DNA of 28,776 nucleotides. Origin: Candidatus Saccharimonadota bacterium (GTDB lineage Bacteria > Patescibacteriota > Saccharimonadia > Saccharimonadales > UBA10212). This document shows, piece after piece, positions 15,856-23,218 of this stretch; within the stretch, counting starts at the first letter, position 1; the number at the start of each line of letters is the position of its first letter. The position numbers were made by a program, and so were the translations under genes. The DNA is taken from contig JAQGHE010000007.1 of NCBI GenBank assembly GCA_028288985.1, positions 1 through 28,776 of the forward strand, given 5' to 3'. A model generated the notes under the pieces. That model was given only the letters and a program-made list of their open reading frames with translations. It was not told the origin of the DNA and did no database searches.

Positions 15856-17244
15856 TTATGCATAAAGTTTCTCCTTCAACTCATTAACGTATTGATGAAT
15901 AATGCTGTCGTAACTCATCTCTTTTTCGATTTTTTCAATGGAATGGATGGCGGTAGTGTGGTCTTTGCGGCCAAGTTCATGGGCGATCTTCGGGAAGCTG
16001 AGGTGAAGCTCGCTTCGGAGCATATACATGGCGATTTGGCGGGGAACTACTATATCCTTATCGCGTTTAGGGCCCAGGATGTCCTCCATGGAGACGTGGA
16101 AGTGTTTGGCGGTGCGTTCGATGATGTGGCGGGCGCTGATGTGCTTGGGGCGGTTCTTGCTGCCCTCGAACAAGGTGGAAACAATCTGGATGCTGGGTTC
16201 AACGGCCCGCATATCGCAGTAGGCCAGCAGCTGGTTGAGGGCACCCTCCAGCTCGCGGATGTTGCTTTGGACGCGGCTGGCTAAGAACTCCACTACGGCT
16301 GACTCGAGTTCGATATTTTGGGTGGCGGCCTTGGTCTGCAAAATAGCGCAGCGGGTTTCAAAATCAGGGTTTTGCATGTCGATAGTCATACCCCAGGCAA
16401 AGCGGCTGCGCAGGCGCTCTTCCAGCGTAGGAATGTCCTTGGGCTGTTTATCGCTGCTCATAATAATCTGGCGGTTGCCCTGATGAAGGGCGTTGAAGGT
16501 GTGGAAGAATTCCTCCTGGACTCTCTCCTTGCCGGCCAAAAACTGGACGTCATCTACGATTAAAACATCAGCACTGCGGTAGAAGCCGGCAAAGTCGCTG
16601 GTGTTCCTCTTGAAGCGCAGTGCGTCTACAAATTCTTGCACAAACTGCTCAGTAGATATGTAAACTACCTTGGCGCCGGGCCGGGCCGTTAATACGGCAT
16701 TGCCGACGGCTTGTATAAGGTGGGTTTTGCCTATACCGACACCGCCGTAAAGAAATAGGGGGTTATATTTAGTGCCCGGGGCGTTGGCGATAGATTGGCA
16801 AGCGGCGTAGGCCAGTTCGTTGCCGGCCCCAACCACGAAATTATCAAATGTGTACCTCTCATTGATGCCTTGGCGGTAAGTGTGGCTACCCTGGGCTACG
16901 GCCACCTTCGGACGGGTTGCGGTGACGGCCGGCGACGAGCCCTCGCTGCGGGGGTTTCTCAGCACATTGTCGTCATCCTGGCGGGAGGCCGGGCTCATTC
17001 CGGTATGTATTTTGTACTCTACACGGTCAGGTTCTACACCGTTCTTGGCCAGTACCTCTACGATCAGATCGTTGAACTTACGCTCCAGCTGGTTTTTGAC
17101 GAATATATTAGGGACTCCGACGATTACCACCCCGTCCCGGTTACGAATAAGTTGGGTGTTCTTGAACCACGTTACAAAGTTGCCTCTGGATATGCTTAGT
17201 TCAACTTCACCGAGGACTGCCTGCCATAGAGTGGTTTCTTGCAT
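15856..17244 (-). CDS. dnaA: Chromosomal replication initiator DnaA
   Basis: DnaA binds DnaA boxes and opens oriC. The 462-residue protein shows all four domains: an N-terminal interaction domain (LWQAVLGEVELSIS), a variable linker at about 85-125, the AAA+ core and the DNA-binding domain. The core has a Walker A at 167-174 (GGVGIGKT) and a Walker B at about 228-232 (LIVDD). The C-terminal helix-turn-helix carries the signature GRKDHTTAIHS (about 425-435), which reads the box. The start at 17244 has no Shine-Dalgarno sequence, but TAAACT ends exactly 6 nt before it, which suggests a leaderless transcript. DnaA boxes directly upstream would allow autoregulation. Confidence 0.97.
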   Translation of the reverse strand: MQETTLWQAVLGEVELSISRGNFVTWFKNTQLIRNRDGVVIVGVPNIFVKNQLERKFNDLIVEVLAKNGVEPDRVEYKIHTGMSPASRQDDDNVLRNPRSEGSSPAVTATRPKVAVAQGSHTYRQGINERYTFDNFVVGAGNELAYAACQSIANAPGTKYNPLFLYGGVGIGKTHLIQAVGNAVLTARPGAKVVYISTEQFVQEFVDALRFKRNTSDFAGFYRSADVLIVDDVQFLAGKERVQEEFFHTFNALHQGNRQIIMSSDKQPKDIPTLEERLRSRFAWGMTIDMQNPDFETRCAILQTKAATQNIELESAVVEFLASRVQSNIRELEGALNQLLAYCDMRAVEPSIQIVSTLFEGSKNRPKHISARHIIERTAKHFHVSMEDILGPKRDKDIVVPRQIAMYMLRSELHLSFPKIAHELGRKDHTTAIHSIEKIEKEMSYDSIIHQYVNELKEKLYA

Positions 17245-17250
17245 TTTTGT

Positions 17251-17256
17251 AGTTTA
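17251..17256 (-). promoter_or_regulatory. Probable dnaA -10 element (leaderless)
   Basis: TAAACT on the - strand, with exactly 6 nt (ACAAAA) between it and the dnaA ATG. A weak -35-like TTAAAG lies 17 nt upstream. The identical hexamer stands 7 nt before the glycosyltransferase start at 24368. Confidence 0.4.
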
Positions 17257-17284
17257 AAAGCTCTCTCAACTCGCTTTAATGTGA

Positions 17285-17430
17285 CCCAAAGTTATCCACT
17301 ACTATAAAGCACGAAGGTATAGTTTTTCCACAGCTTCAGCAAAAAACACTACACAGGCATACTAAAAGTCACGCTTAGGTGAATATTTATGCACACCGCA
17401 AGAGGCCATCTGTTAATGTGTGGATAAAAC
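17285..17430. other. Probable chromosomal origin of replication (oriC), DnaA-box cluster
   Basis: The dnaA-rpmH spacer (17245-17558) holds four good DnaA boxes within about 136 bp. TTATCCACT (17292-17300) and TTTTCCACA (17324-17332) have one mismatch each. TTATGCACA (17387-17395) fits TTATNCACA fully. TGTGGATAA (17419-17427) is a perfect box in reverse orientation. AT-rich stretches lie among them, for example around 17338-17370. Position next to dnaA, with genes diverging to both sides, fits oriC. The rest of the spacer (17431-17523) shows only T-runs and one weak box-like word near 17441. Confidence 0.75.
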
Positions 17431-17523
17431 CACCCCTAAAGTGGACAAGTCTGCCGTTTTTTGTGGCTTACCATTGTTTTTTTAACGTAAGCACGACTTT
17501 GTGGTTGCAAAAAGCCGTACTTC

Positions 17524-17552
17524 GTGACCTGCGGCTAAAAGTTTGCTAAGGT
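17524..17552 (+). promoter_or_regulatory. rpmH promoter, probably leaderless
   Basis: GTGACC (17524-17529, four of six to TTGACA), a 17-nt spacer, and TAAGGT (17547-17552) preceded by TGC. Exactly 6 nt then lead to the rpmH ATG. The AGAGGG directly touching the ATG is too close to be a good ribosome site. Confidence 0.5.
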
Positions 17553-17558
17553 AGAGGG

Positions 17559-17696
17559 ATGCCTAAAAGAACATACCAGCCTAAGAAAAGACAGCGCAGC
17601 CGGGAACATGGATTCATGAAGCGGATGGCCACCAAGGCCGGCCGGAATGTACTAAAGCGCCGCCGCCTTAAGGGCCGGGCCCGCCTTTCTCACTAG
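17559..17696 (+). CDS. rpmH: 50S ribosomal protein L34
   Basis: 45 residues, strongly basic. It begins MPKRTYQPKKRQRSREHGF, continues with FMKRMATKAGRNVLKRRRLKGR and ends RARLSH; this is the full L34 pattern. It is a structural protein of the large ribosomal subunit. It lies in the classic position between dnaA and rnpA, transcribed away from dnaA. Confidence 0.97.
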   Translation: MPKRTYQPKKRQRSREHGFMKRMATKAGRNVLKRRRLKGRARLSH

Positions 17697-17797
17697 AAGC
17701 AAGTAATTAGCGATCAGAAATTAGCGTTAAGCGAACCAAGCCCAACAGATTACTGATTTCTATTTCTTAGTTACTACTTCCTAGCTACTATATATAT
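17697..17797 (+). promoter_or_regulatory. rpmH-rnpA spacer with rnpA -10 element and short repeats
   Basis: A direct repeat ATTAGCG occurs at 17706-17712 and 17720-17726, amid quasi-palindromic AGTAATTAG / CTTAGTTACT words. Before rnpA, TACTAT (17786-17791) ends exactly 6 nt from the ATG at 17798. There is no Shine-Dalgarno sequence, so rnpA again looks leaderless if transcribed from here. The -35 (TTTCTT, 17763-17768) is weak. Confidence 0.45.
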
Positions 17798-18151
17798 ATG
17801 ATCTCAAGGTTTCATCGTTTCCACGGCTATGGCAGCCTGAAATACGTATACCGAAATGCCAACACGGTGCGCGGGCCGCTGTTTTCAATAAAAAGTGCTC
17901 CCAACCCAAAACGCAACACATACCGGTTTGCAGTCGTTGTTAGCCGTAAGGTTAATAAATCAGCCGTTGCCCGCAATCGGATCCGACGTCGCTTCTATGA
18001 GGCTATGCGCTCCATGGAGGGGCAGGTTAACGGTGCGCCGGACATCGTGCTGACCGTATTTCACGATAGCGTGGGGCAAGAAGATTACCCAAACCTTGTC
18101 CGCCAGCTAAAAAAGCAACTGCGCCAAGCCGGGGCTTTAATTAAGCAGTAG
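17798..18151 (+). CDS. rnpA: Ribonuclease P protein component
   Basis: 117 residues; assists the RNase P RNA in maturing tRNA 5' ends. The RNR signature region is clear: VVSRKVNKSAVARNRIRRRF at about 47-66, with R59-N60-R61 and following arginines. An FHRFHGYGSLKYVY N-terminal segment matches the usual substrate-binding face. Length is normal. The RNase P RNA gene is not in this window. Confidence 0.95.
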   Translation: MISRFHRFHGYGSLKYVYRNANTVRGPLFSIKSAPNPKRNTYRFAVVVSRKVNKSAVARNRIRRRFYEAMRSMEGQVNGAPDIVLTVFHDSVGQEDYPNLVRQLKKQLRQAGALIKQ

Positions 18152-18174
18152 CCCCTTAGTTTACGCTAAAGGCG

Positions 18175-18183
18175 TGCTATCAT
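18175..18183 (+). promoter_or_regulatory. Probable yidC promoter (extended -10)
   Basis: TGC-TATCAT, with TATCAT at 18178-18183, about 26 nt before the yidC ATG. The leader would contain a purine-rich GAGAGAAAG as weak ribosome site. A small imperfect hairpin (CCTTAG / CTAAAGG, 18154-18172) at the end of rnpA overlaps the upstream side. Confidence 0.45.
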
Positions 18184-18209
18184 AGTCGAGAGAAAGTCTC
18201 TTTATATTT

Positions 18210-19154
18210 ATGTTTACGACAATCATCGTCCAGCCAATCTTTAACCTGCTCGTATTAATAACGGCGCTTATTCCGGGCCATAACTTTGGCCTGGCGATTA
18301 TCATATTCACGATCCTGGTCCGCCTGTTGATGTGGCCGCTCGTCAAGAAGCAGCTGCACCACGCTAAAGCCATGCGGGATCTGCAGCCGGAGCTTAAGAA
18401 AATCAAAGCCGCTGCCGGGGGAGATCGCCAAAAAGAGTACGCCATGAGCATGGAGCTTTATAAGGAGCGAGAAATAAAGCCGATGGCTTCGTTTGGCATC
18501 CTTATCGTCCAGTTGCCGATCCTTATCGGCCTATATAGCGGCATCAGAAAACTGATTAGCGACCCGCACCAGATCATCACCTTCAGCTATCCTGCCTTGC
18601 ACCACCTGCCGTGGATGCAGTCGCTGACACAGGATATACACCGCTTCGATTCGTCACTGTTCGGCCTGGTCAATCTGACAAGGACGGCTTCCGGCCCCCA
18701 CGGCATCTATTGGCCGGCATTGATAATTGTGGCTGCCAGCGCTGCCGCCCAGTATTTGCAGAGCAAGCAGTTGATGCCAAGCAGCAAAGAGGCTCGCAGC
18801 CTTCGTACCATCATGAAAGAAGCTGGCGGCGGCCAAAAAGCCGACCAGACAGAGCTTAATGCCTCTATCAGCCGCTCCACCCTAATCTTTATCCCATTGA
18901 TCGTCTTTACCGTCTCTTTGCATCTGGCCGTAGCCCTGCCGCTTTACTGGCTGGTCAGCAGCACAGTTGCCTATTTCCAGCAGTCGCGCATTTTAGAGCA
19001 GGATGTGACAGAGGCGGAAGAGATAGCCGATAAACCGCTGCTAAAAAAAGAAAAGAGCACCCCCGGCGGCCTAAAGGTTACCCGTACGACTCTCTCCGAT
19101 TCATCAAAAAGCCAAAGCCAGGGTCCTTCTAAAAAAAGGAAGAAGAAGCGATGA
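18210..19154 (+). CDS. yidC: YidC/Oxa1 family membrane protein insertase
   Basis: 314 residues; inserts and folds membrane proteins with or without Sec. The sequence shows the short YidC type without a large periplasmic domain: a first membrane helix with the conserved arginine (ILVRLLMWP, R38), then a charged cytoplasmic hairpin with many Lys/Arg/Gln (about 45-90). The ASFGILIVQLPILIGLY helix follows, with further segments near 170-185 and 222-250. The C-terminal tail is very basic (ends KKRKKKR), as in ribosome-binding YidC forms. The gene stands in the standard rpmH-rnpA-yidC-jag order. Its stop overlaps the jag start (ATGA). Confidence 0.94.
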   Translation: MFTTIIVQPIFNLLVLITALIPGHNFGLAIIIFTILVRLLMWPLVKKQLHHAKAMRDLQPELKKIKAAAGGDRQKEYAMSMELYKEREIKPMASFGILIVQLPILIGLYSGIRKLISDPHQIITFSYPALHHLPWMQSLTQDIHRFDSSLFGLVNLTRTASGPHGIYWPALIIVAASAAAQYLQSKQLMPSSKEARSLRTIMKEAGGGQKADQTELNASISRSTLIFIPLIVFTVSLHLAVALPLYWLVSSTVAYFQQSRILEQDVTEAEEIADKPLLKKEKSTPGGLKVTRTTLSDSSKSQSQGPSKKRKKKR

Positions 19155-19690
19155 CCGCAAAAGACGATGAGCAGGATGGGGCAGTCCGTGGGGCGGCGCT
19201 CAACGAGTCCATGGAAGAGGCGATCATGTACGCTAAAAAATACCTGGAAGATCTTTTATCATTTTTCGGCCTGAATACCGACGTCTACGCCACAACGGAG
19301 GATGAGGAGGTGATTGAGCTGGATATCCCTTCAACTCACCTCAACGGGTTTTTGATAGGGCAGAGGGGTGAAACCATGAGGTCCCTGCAGTATATGATCA
19401 GCTCCGCTCTCCGCAGCCAGAATTTTTATCACACAAGGGTTAATGTGGACGTGGCCGGGTACAAGAAGCAAAGAGGCGAGCGTCTGGCGAAGCAGGCTGA
19501 AGACTGGTTCCGCGAAGTACGCGATAGCGGCAAATCAAAAGAGCTGGCTCCGATGAACGCCGCCGATAGAAGGGTAGTGCACAAGGCGGCCACGGACTAT
19601 GGCCTGGAAACAGAATCGGTCGGCTTTGGCCGCGACAGACATATTGTTTTAAAGCCGGCAGATAAAACGACTGCCCCGGACATTGAATAA
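19151..19690 (+). CDS. jag: Jag/KhpB-like RNA-binding protein (KH + R3H)
   Basis: 179 residues; the usual partner gene of yidC and an RNA-binding regulator. A KH domain with the GxxG loop at G70-Q71-R72-G73 (FLIGQRGET) is followed by an R3H domain at about 132-170. That domain has R140-x3-H144 and a C-terminal SVGFGRDRHIVL. The typical Jag N-terminal domain is reduced to about 20-30 residues. The start overlaps the yidC stop by 4 bases (ATGA), so translation is coupled. Confidence 0.93.
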   Translation: MTAKDDEQDGAVRGAALNESMEEAIMYAKKYLEDLLSFFGLNTDVYATTEDEEVIELDIPSTHLNGFLIGQRGETMRSLQYMISSALRSQNFYHTRVNVDVAGYKKQRGERLAKQAEDWFREVRDSGKSKELAPMNAADRRVVHKAATDYGLETESVGFGRDRHIVLKPADKTTAPDIE

Positions 19691-19709
19691 TACTTGACTA
19701 GTTAAGTAT
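19690..19709. terminator. Near-perfect inverted repeat between convergent jag and metK
   Basis: ATACTTGACTAGTTAAGTAT is symmetric over 20 bases apart from one G/T position and fills the whole 19-nt gap between the two stop codons. It lacks a T-run, so termination in either direction is plausible but not proven. Confidence 0.35.
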
Positions 19710-20672
19710 CTAATTAGTGTCCCAGCTGAAGGAATTCCCGAAATGCCCATAACGGGCCGTTTGCTCAAACTGCGGCTTACGCAGGTCTAAATGTTCAATA
19801 ATTCCGTTCGGTGTCAGATCGTAACCCTCTACAACGTAAATTTTATTATCTACTACCACGGTTGCTTCCACCGGTTCGGCGATGCCGATGGCGTAAGCCA
19901 GATAGCAGAACACTTCATGGGCACTATGCTTTTTTAGATAGTCTACGGCTATACGCCGAGCCATATAGGCTGCTGAGCGGTCTACTTTAGTGGCGTCTTT
20001 GCCGGAGAAAGCGCCGCCGCCAATGGGGATCTGTGGGCCGTAATTATCAATTACCAGCTTGCGCCCGGTTAAGCCGCTATCGGCGTCAAAGCCGCCCTGG
20101 GCCCAGTCGCCGGAAGGGTTGGCGTAGATCAGCACGTCTTTGGAATGGACGTAGTCTTTCAGCCAGGTACTTATAGCCTGCTTCAGCTCGGCTGATTTAG
20201 CGTGCTGGAAACTGGCAACTACGGTCTCGATAGAGCCATCCTTTAAAGTAATCTGGGTTTTGCCATCGTGCGGCCAGCGCTTGAAAAGGTGTTGATTGAG
20301 CTGCCGGGCCAGCACAACTTCCAGTGGTAGAAGCTCTTTAGTCTCAGAGGTGGCATAGCCTACCATAATCCCCTGATCGCCGGCACCGCCCTCATTAACG
20401 CCCGAAGCTATTTCCGGGCTTTGATGAACTATTTTCTGGCGTAGGTTAACATCACCGGCTAGCCGCTTCACTATCGGCTCGATATCTATCTGGCCGCTGG
20501 CAGTCACTTCGCCGACCACGAAAACTTCGCCGTGGCCGCCCACAGTTTCTACCGCCACGCGAGCCTGCGGATCGATGGCTAAATAGGCATCAAGTATTGC
20601 GTCCGATATGGTGTCGCAGAGCTTGTCCGGATGCTTAGGCGAAACACTCTCGGCTGTTCTAAATTTTGGCAT
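19710..20672 (-). CDS. metK: S-adenosylmethionine synthetase, compact form
   Basis: Makes S-adenosylmethionine from ATP and methionine. Key family motifs are present: SVSPKHPDKL at the N-terminus (catalytic His), GAGDQGIMVGYATSET, the GLTGRK segment, and GGGAFSGKDATKVDRSAAY. The C-terminal YGHFGNSFSW matches the usual YGHFG end. At 320 residues it is about 60 shorter than the E. coli enzyme. The loss is spread over internal loops and a trimmed tail rather than a lost domain, so it should be active. The ATG at 20672 has GAAGGGG 7 nt upstream, and that site lies inside a riboswitch-controlled hairpin. Confidence 0.95.
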   Translation of the reverse strand: MPKFRTAESVSPKHPDKLCDTISDAILDAYLAIDPQARVAVETVGGHGEVFVVGEVTASGQIDIEPIVKRLAGDVNLRQKIVHQSPEIASGVNEGGAGDQGIMVGYATSETKELLPLEVVLARQLNQHLFKRWPHDGKTQITLKDGSIETVVASFQHAKSAELKQAISTWLKDYVHSKDVLIYANPSGDWAQGGFDADSGLTGRKLVIDNYGPQIPIGGGAFSGKDATKVDRSAAYMARRIAVDYLKKHSAHEVFCYLAYAIGIAEPVEATVVVDNKIYVVEGYDLTPNGIIEHLDLRKPQFEQTARYGHFGNSFSWDTN

Positions 20673-20718
20673 AAAAAATCCCCTTCTTTTTTACCCTTGG
20701 CTCCAGGGACAGAAGAGG
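20673..20718 (-). promoter_or_regulatory. metK riboswitch expression platform: SD-covering hairpin followed by T6
   Basis: In transcript order CCTCTTCT (20718-20711) can pair with AGAAGGGG (20687-20680), seven Watson-Crick pairs and one wobble. An inner CCCT/AGGG pairing lies in the loop. The 3' arm is the metK Shine-Dalgarno sequence, and ATTTTTT follows before the ATG. The same hairpin could therefore block ribosome entry or act as an intrinsic terminator. Confidence 0.65.
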
Positions 20719-20732
20719 CTTTTAACAAGCAG

Positions 20733-20830
20733 CTTATCTATCCCGGGACTCCGGGCTGGACTTAGCACCCAGCATTACCTGGGTTGCCGGCAGATCAAAG
20801 GGCCATTTCCCTAACTGCTCTCTTGATAAT
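20733..20830 (-). promoter_or_regulatory. SAM-I (S-box) riboswitch aptamer upstream of metK
   Basis: Read on the - strand the leader shows the SAM-I core in order: TTATC-AAGAG opening P1, GGGAAATGGCCC, GCCGGCAACC, GGTGCTAAGTCC, and closing GATAA. P1 is TTATC/GATAA (20829-20825 with 20738-20734). P3 is GCTGG/CCAGC around GTGCTAAGT. P4 is CCCGG/CCGGG with a 4-nt loop. SAM-I elements turn off methionine/SAM genes when SAM is plentiful, which fits the gene downstream. Confidence 0.92.
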
Positions 20831-20852
20831 TAAGTTTTAATGTACGATTTCA

Positions 20853-20861
20853 AGTATAGCA
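20853..20861 (-). promoter_or_regulatory. metK promoter (extended -10)
   Basis: TGC-TATACT on the - strand, with TATACT at 20858-20853; transcription would start near 20846, just before the riboswitch. The -35 position falls in an A-rich stretch (CAAAAA) at the end of the upstream glycosyltransferase gene and is weak, so the extended -10 probably carries recognition. Confidence 0.6.
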
Positions 20862-20869
20862 CGAGCTTT

Positions 20870-21970
20870 TTATGTTTTTTGCTGCAGCACGCTTTTATAA
20901 ACTTCCAAGGTTTGTTTGGCCATATGGTCCCAAGAGTATTTGGACTCTTGGGCTTGACCGTTTTTGACTAGCTTAGATCTTAAATCATCATCATCTATAA
21001 CTTCACTGATCTTAGCGGCCATGTCTTCTACATCCAGCGGATTGAAGTAGTGGGCGGCGTCTCCATAGATTTCCGGCAGGCAGGTAGCGTTACTGGATAC
21101 TACGGGTGCACCTTGGGCCATAGCTTCCAGACCGGGCAGGCCGAAACCCTCAGAAAGAGATGGGAAGATGTAGGCTTCGGTATTTTCATAAAGCCATCTC
21201 AGCTGGCCTTCGGTGACAAAACCCGTAAAGACTACCGAGTTGCTTAAGTTCTTTTTTCCAACCAGGTGCTTAATCCGCTCATAGTTGGCATCGGTTCTGC
21301 CCGCCAAAGCTAGCAGCATCTCCGGCTTTTCTTCTTTCAAAATCGAGAAGGCTTCGATCAGCCGCTCTAGGTTCTTATGAGGTGTTGGCCGACCGATGTA
21401 CATGATAAATTTCTTGCCCGCTAAAGAGTCTACCTGTTTGGGAGATTCACTAATCTTGTCAGCAGCTTCATAGGTAACAACGACTTTATCCGGATTGATC
21501 CCGGTGTATTTCACCACGTCGTCCTTAACGTAATTACTTGGCACAATGACGTGGCTGGATTTTCGGGCCGCGTTTTTTATAACCCGGCGGTAAACTAGCT
21601 GTTTGGTTTTAAAGACGATTATGTTCTTGTCCGGGTTATTGAAGCGAAGGGTGGTTAGATCGTGTATGGTTGTAACTCTCGGGCCGCGATAACGTACGGG
21701 CTGCTGGGTCATGCCAAAATGTACCAGGTCGGCTTTAAGTGCCCGAAGCTGCTTTAAAAATCCTACTTGCTCCTCAAATGTGAACTCACTAAAGTCAGAT
21801 TCTACGGTTTTGAAGTTGGGCGCGACTGATTTTAAAAACTTAACTCGAGCAGGCTTGGTTAGTACGATTATTTCATCCGCGGGTGCAAGGCTATGCAAGT
21901 GTTCTACCAGCTTATCTATATAGCGGCCGGTGCTGGTGCCGGACTCCCGAGCATCGATAACTATTTTCAT
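20870..21970 (-). CDS. GT4-type glycosyltransferase (family 1 Pfam), glycan assembly
   Basis: 366 residues with the GT-B two-domain layout. The N-terminal acceptor half starts MKIVIDARESGTSTGRY. The C-terminal nucleotide-sugar half holds FIMYIGRPTPHKNLERLIEA and the E-x7-E motif (E274, E282 in SEGFGLPGLEAM) of retaining GT4 enzymes. It transfers a sugar from an activated donor to a growing glycan at the inner membrane face; donor and acceptor cannot be read from sequence. The start has GGAGG 7 nt upstream. It is the last of three glycosyltransferases on this strand, 96 nt after the previous one; that gap has no gene. Confidence 0.9.
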   Translation of the reverse strand: MKIVIDARESGTSTGRYIDKLVEHLHSLAPADEIIVLTKPARVKFLKSVAPNFKTVESDFSEFTFEEQVGFLKQLRALKADLVHFGMTQQPVRYRGPRVTTIHDLTTLRFNNPDKNIIVFKTKQLVYRRVIKNAARKSSHVIVPSNYVKDDVVKYTGINPDKVVVTYEAADKISESPKQVDSLAGKKFIMYIGRPTPHKNLERLIEAFSILKEEKPEMLLALAGRTDANYERIKHLVGKKNLSNSVVFTGFVTEGQLRWLYENTEAYIFPSLSEGFGLPGLEAMAQGAPVVSSNATCLPEIYGDAAHYFNPLDVEDMAAKISEVIDDDDLRSKLVKNGQAQESKYSWDHMAKQTLEVYKSVLQQKT

Positions 21971-22066
21971 AACCCAACCTCCAAGAAAACATCAAACGGT
22001 AAAACTCCTACTTCCATTTCGGATAGTAATGCTGCCAATCCGGACTTTACTGGCTCCCGGCCCTCA

Positions 22067-23218
22067 TCAAAAGCCATTAATCTTACCAGTCACCTTTTTA
22101 AAGCTGGCCATAACATCAAATGCTACACTATCCCAGTTATATTTTTCCAGTTGGCGCCCCATATTATTTTTGATTGCCTGATCATCCCTGAGTACATTTT
22201 CAATGCTTGTAGCAATCGACCCCACATCGTCCTTGTCAAAGTAAGCTGCCGCATTACCGGCAACCTCATGGAAAACAGGGATATCACTGACGGCGGCCGG
22301 GACTCCATAGCTCATAGCCTCAAGTATAGGCATCCCAAAGCCCTCGTAGTGCGAGGGCATTACCAATAGGGAAGCATTTTGATAAAGATATGTACGCGTA
22401 TCATCGCTGACATATCCAGCCACCACAATATTTTCTCCTTCGCCTTGGAGACGCTTTATATTTGCCATGGCTTCTTCGGTCTCCCAACCGTTTCCACCAG
22501 CTAAAACTAGCCCGTACTCATGCTTTAACTGTCGAGGCAGCAAGCTATAGGCCTTCACCAGATTTATAAAATTTTTCCGGGGCTCAAGTGTGCTCATAAA
22601 TAAAATATATTTCTTTGGTAACTCTATATCCTGGGGCCGGGGAGCCTTCTCTTTAATTGGCTCTGCGGGAGGAATCGGAGTTATCAATATATTCTTCGGA
22701 TCTATATTGTAATGTTTTAAAATAGCCTCTTTGGTGCTCTCCGAAATGGTGATAACCACATCGGCTTTTTTAACGGAATGGGGCACAAATCGCTGTAAGA
22801 AACTACGGTTGGCTTCCTGTAAATACTGCGGGAAGTCCTCGAAACATAAGTCGTGAATCACTACAGCCTTTTTTGCTTTTTGGATCATCGGCAGGCTGAC
22901 AAAGTTCGGGAATAAGGCAATATCGCCCCTAGATTTAATGAGAATGTCGAACGGTAGCTGCAAGCCTAAACGCCTAGCAACGCTAAGGACTTTGCCGGGA
23001 AGCAGAACAGAGGTTTTGTATTTAATATTGGGGTGGTCTGGAAGGTCGGGATTCTTTCGGCCAAGAAAATTAAAATAATGCCCAACCAGCATGAGCTCAT
23101 CGGGATAATTTTTGGCAAGAGCGTCTATCAGCTGATAGGTGTAGTAACCCACTCCGGATTTTTGCCCGGCTACCAGAGGATTAGCATCAAACAGGACAGA
23201 TAGCTTTTGCTTATTCAT
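22067..23218 (-). CDS. GT4-type glycosyltransferase
   Basis: 383 residues, GT-B fold. The N-terminal region has the glycine-rich KSGVGYYTYQLIDAL typical of mannosyl-/rhamnosyl-transferase-like GT4 proteins. The C-terminal half has ILFMSTLEPRKNFINLVKAY and the E-x7-E motif (E292, E300 in YEGFGMPILEAM). Its start overlaps the end of the upstream gene by 8 bases and has no Shine-Dalgarno sequence, so it probably depends on translational coupling. Together with its neighbours it would build a surface polysaccharide; the sugar specificity is not known. Confidence 0.9.
   Translation of the reverse strand: MNKQKLSVLFDANPLVAGQKSGVGYYTYQLIDALAKNYPDELMLVGHYFNFLGRKNPDLPDHPNIKYKTSVLLPGKVLSVARRLGLQLPFDILIKSRGDIALFPNFVSLPMIQKAKKAVVIHDLCFEDFPQYLQEANRSFLQRFVPHSVKKADVVITISESTKEAILKHYNIDPKNILITPIPPAEPIKEKAPRPQDIELPKKYILFMSTLEPRKNFINLVKAYSLLPRQLKHEYGLVLAGGNGWETEEAMANIKRLQGEGENIVVAGYVSDDTRTYLYQNASLLVMPSHYEGFGMPILEAMSYGVPAAVSDIPVFHEVAGNAAAYFDKDDVGSIATSIENVLRDDQAIKNNMGRQLEKYNWDSVAFDVMASFKKVTGKINGF

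Noticed and set aside
15823..16284. 153-codon + strand frame opposite dnaA
   Set aside because: Fully antisense to the DnaA C-terminal domains; no independent support.
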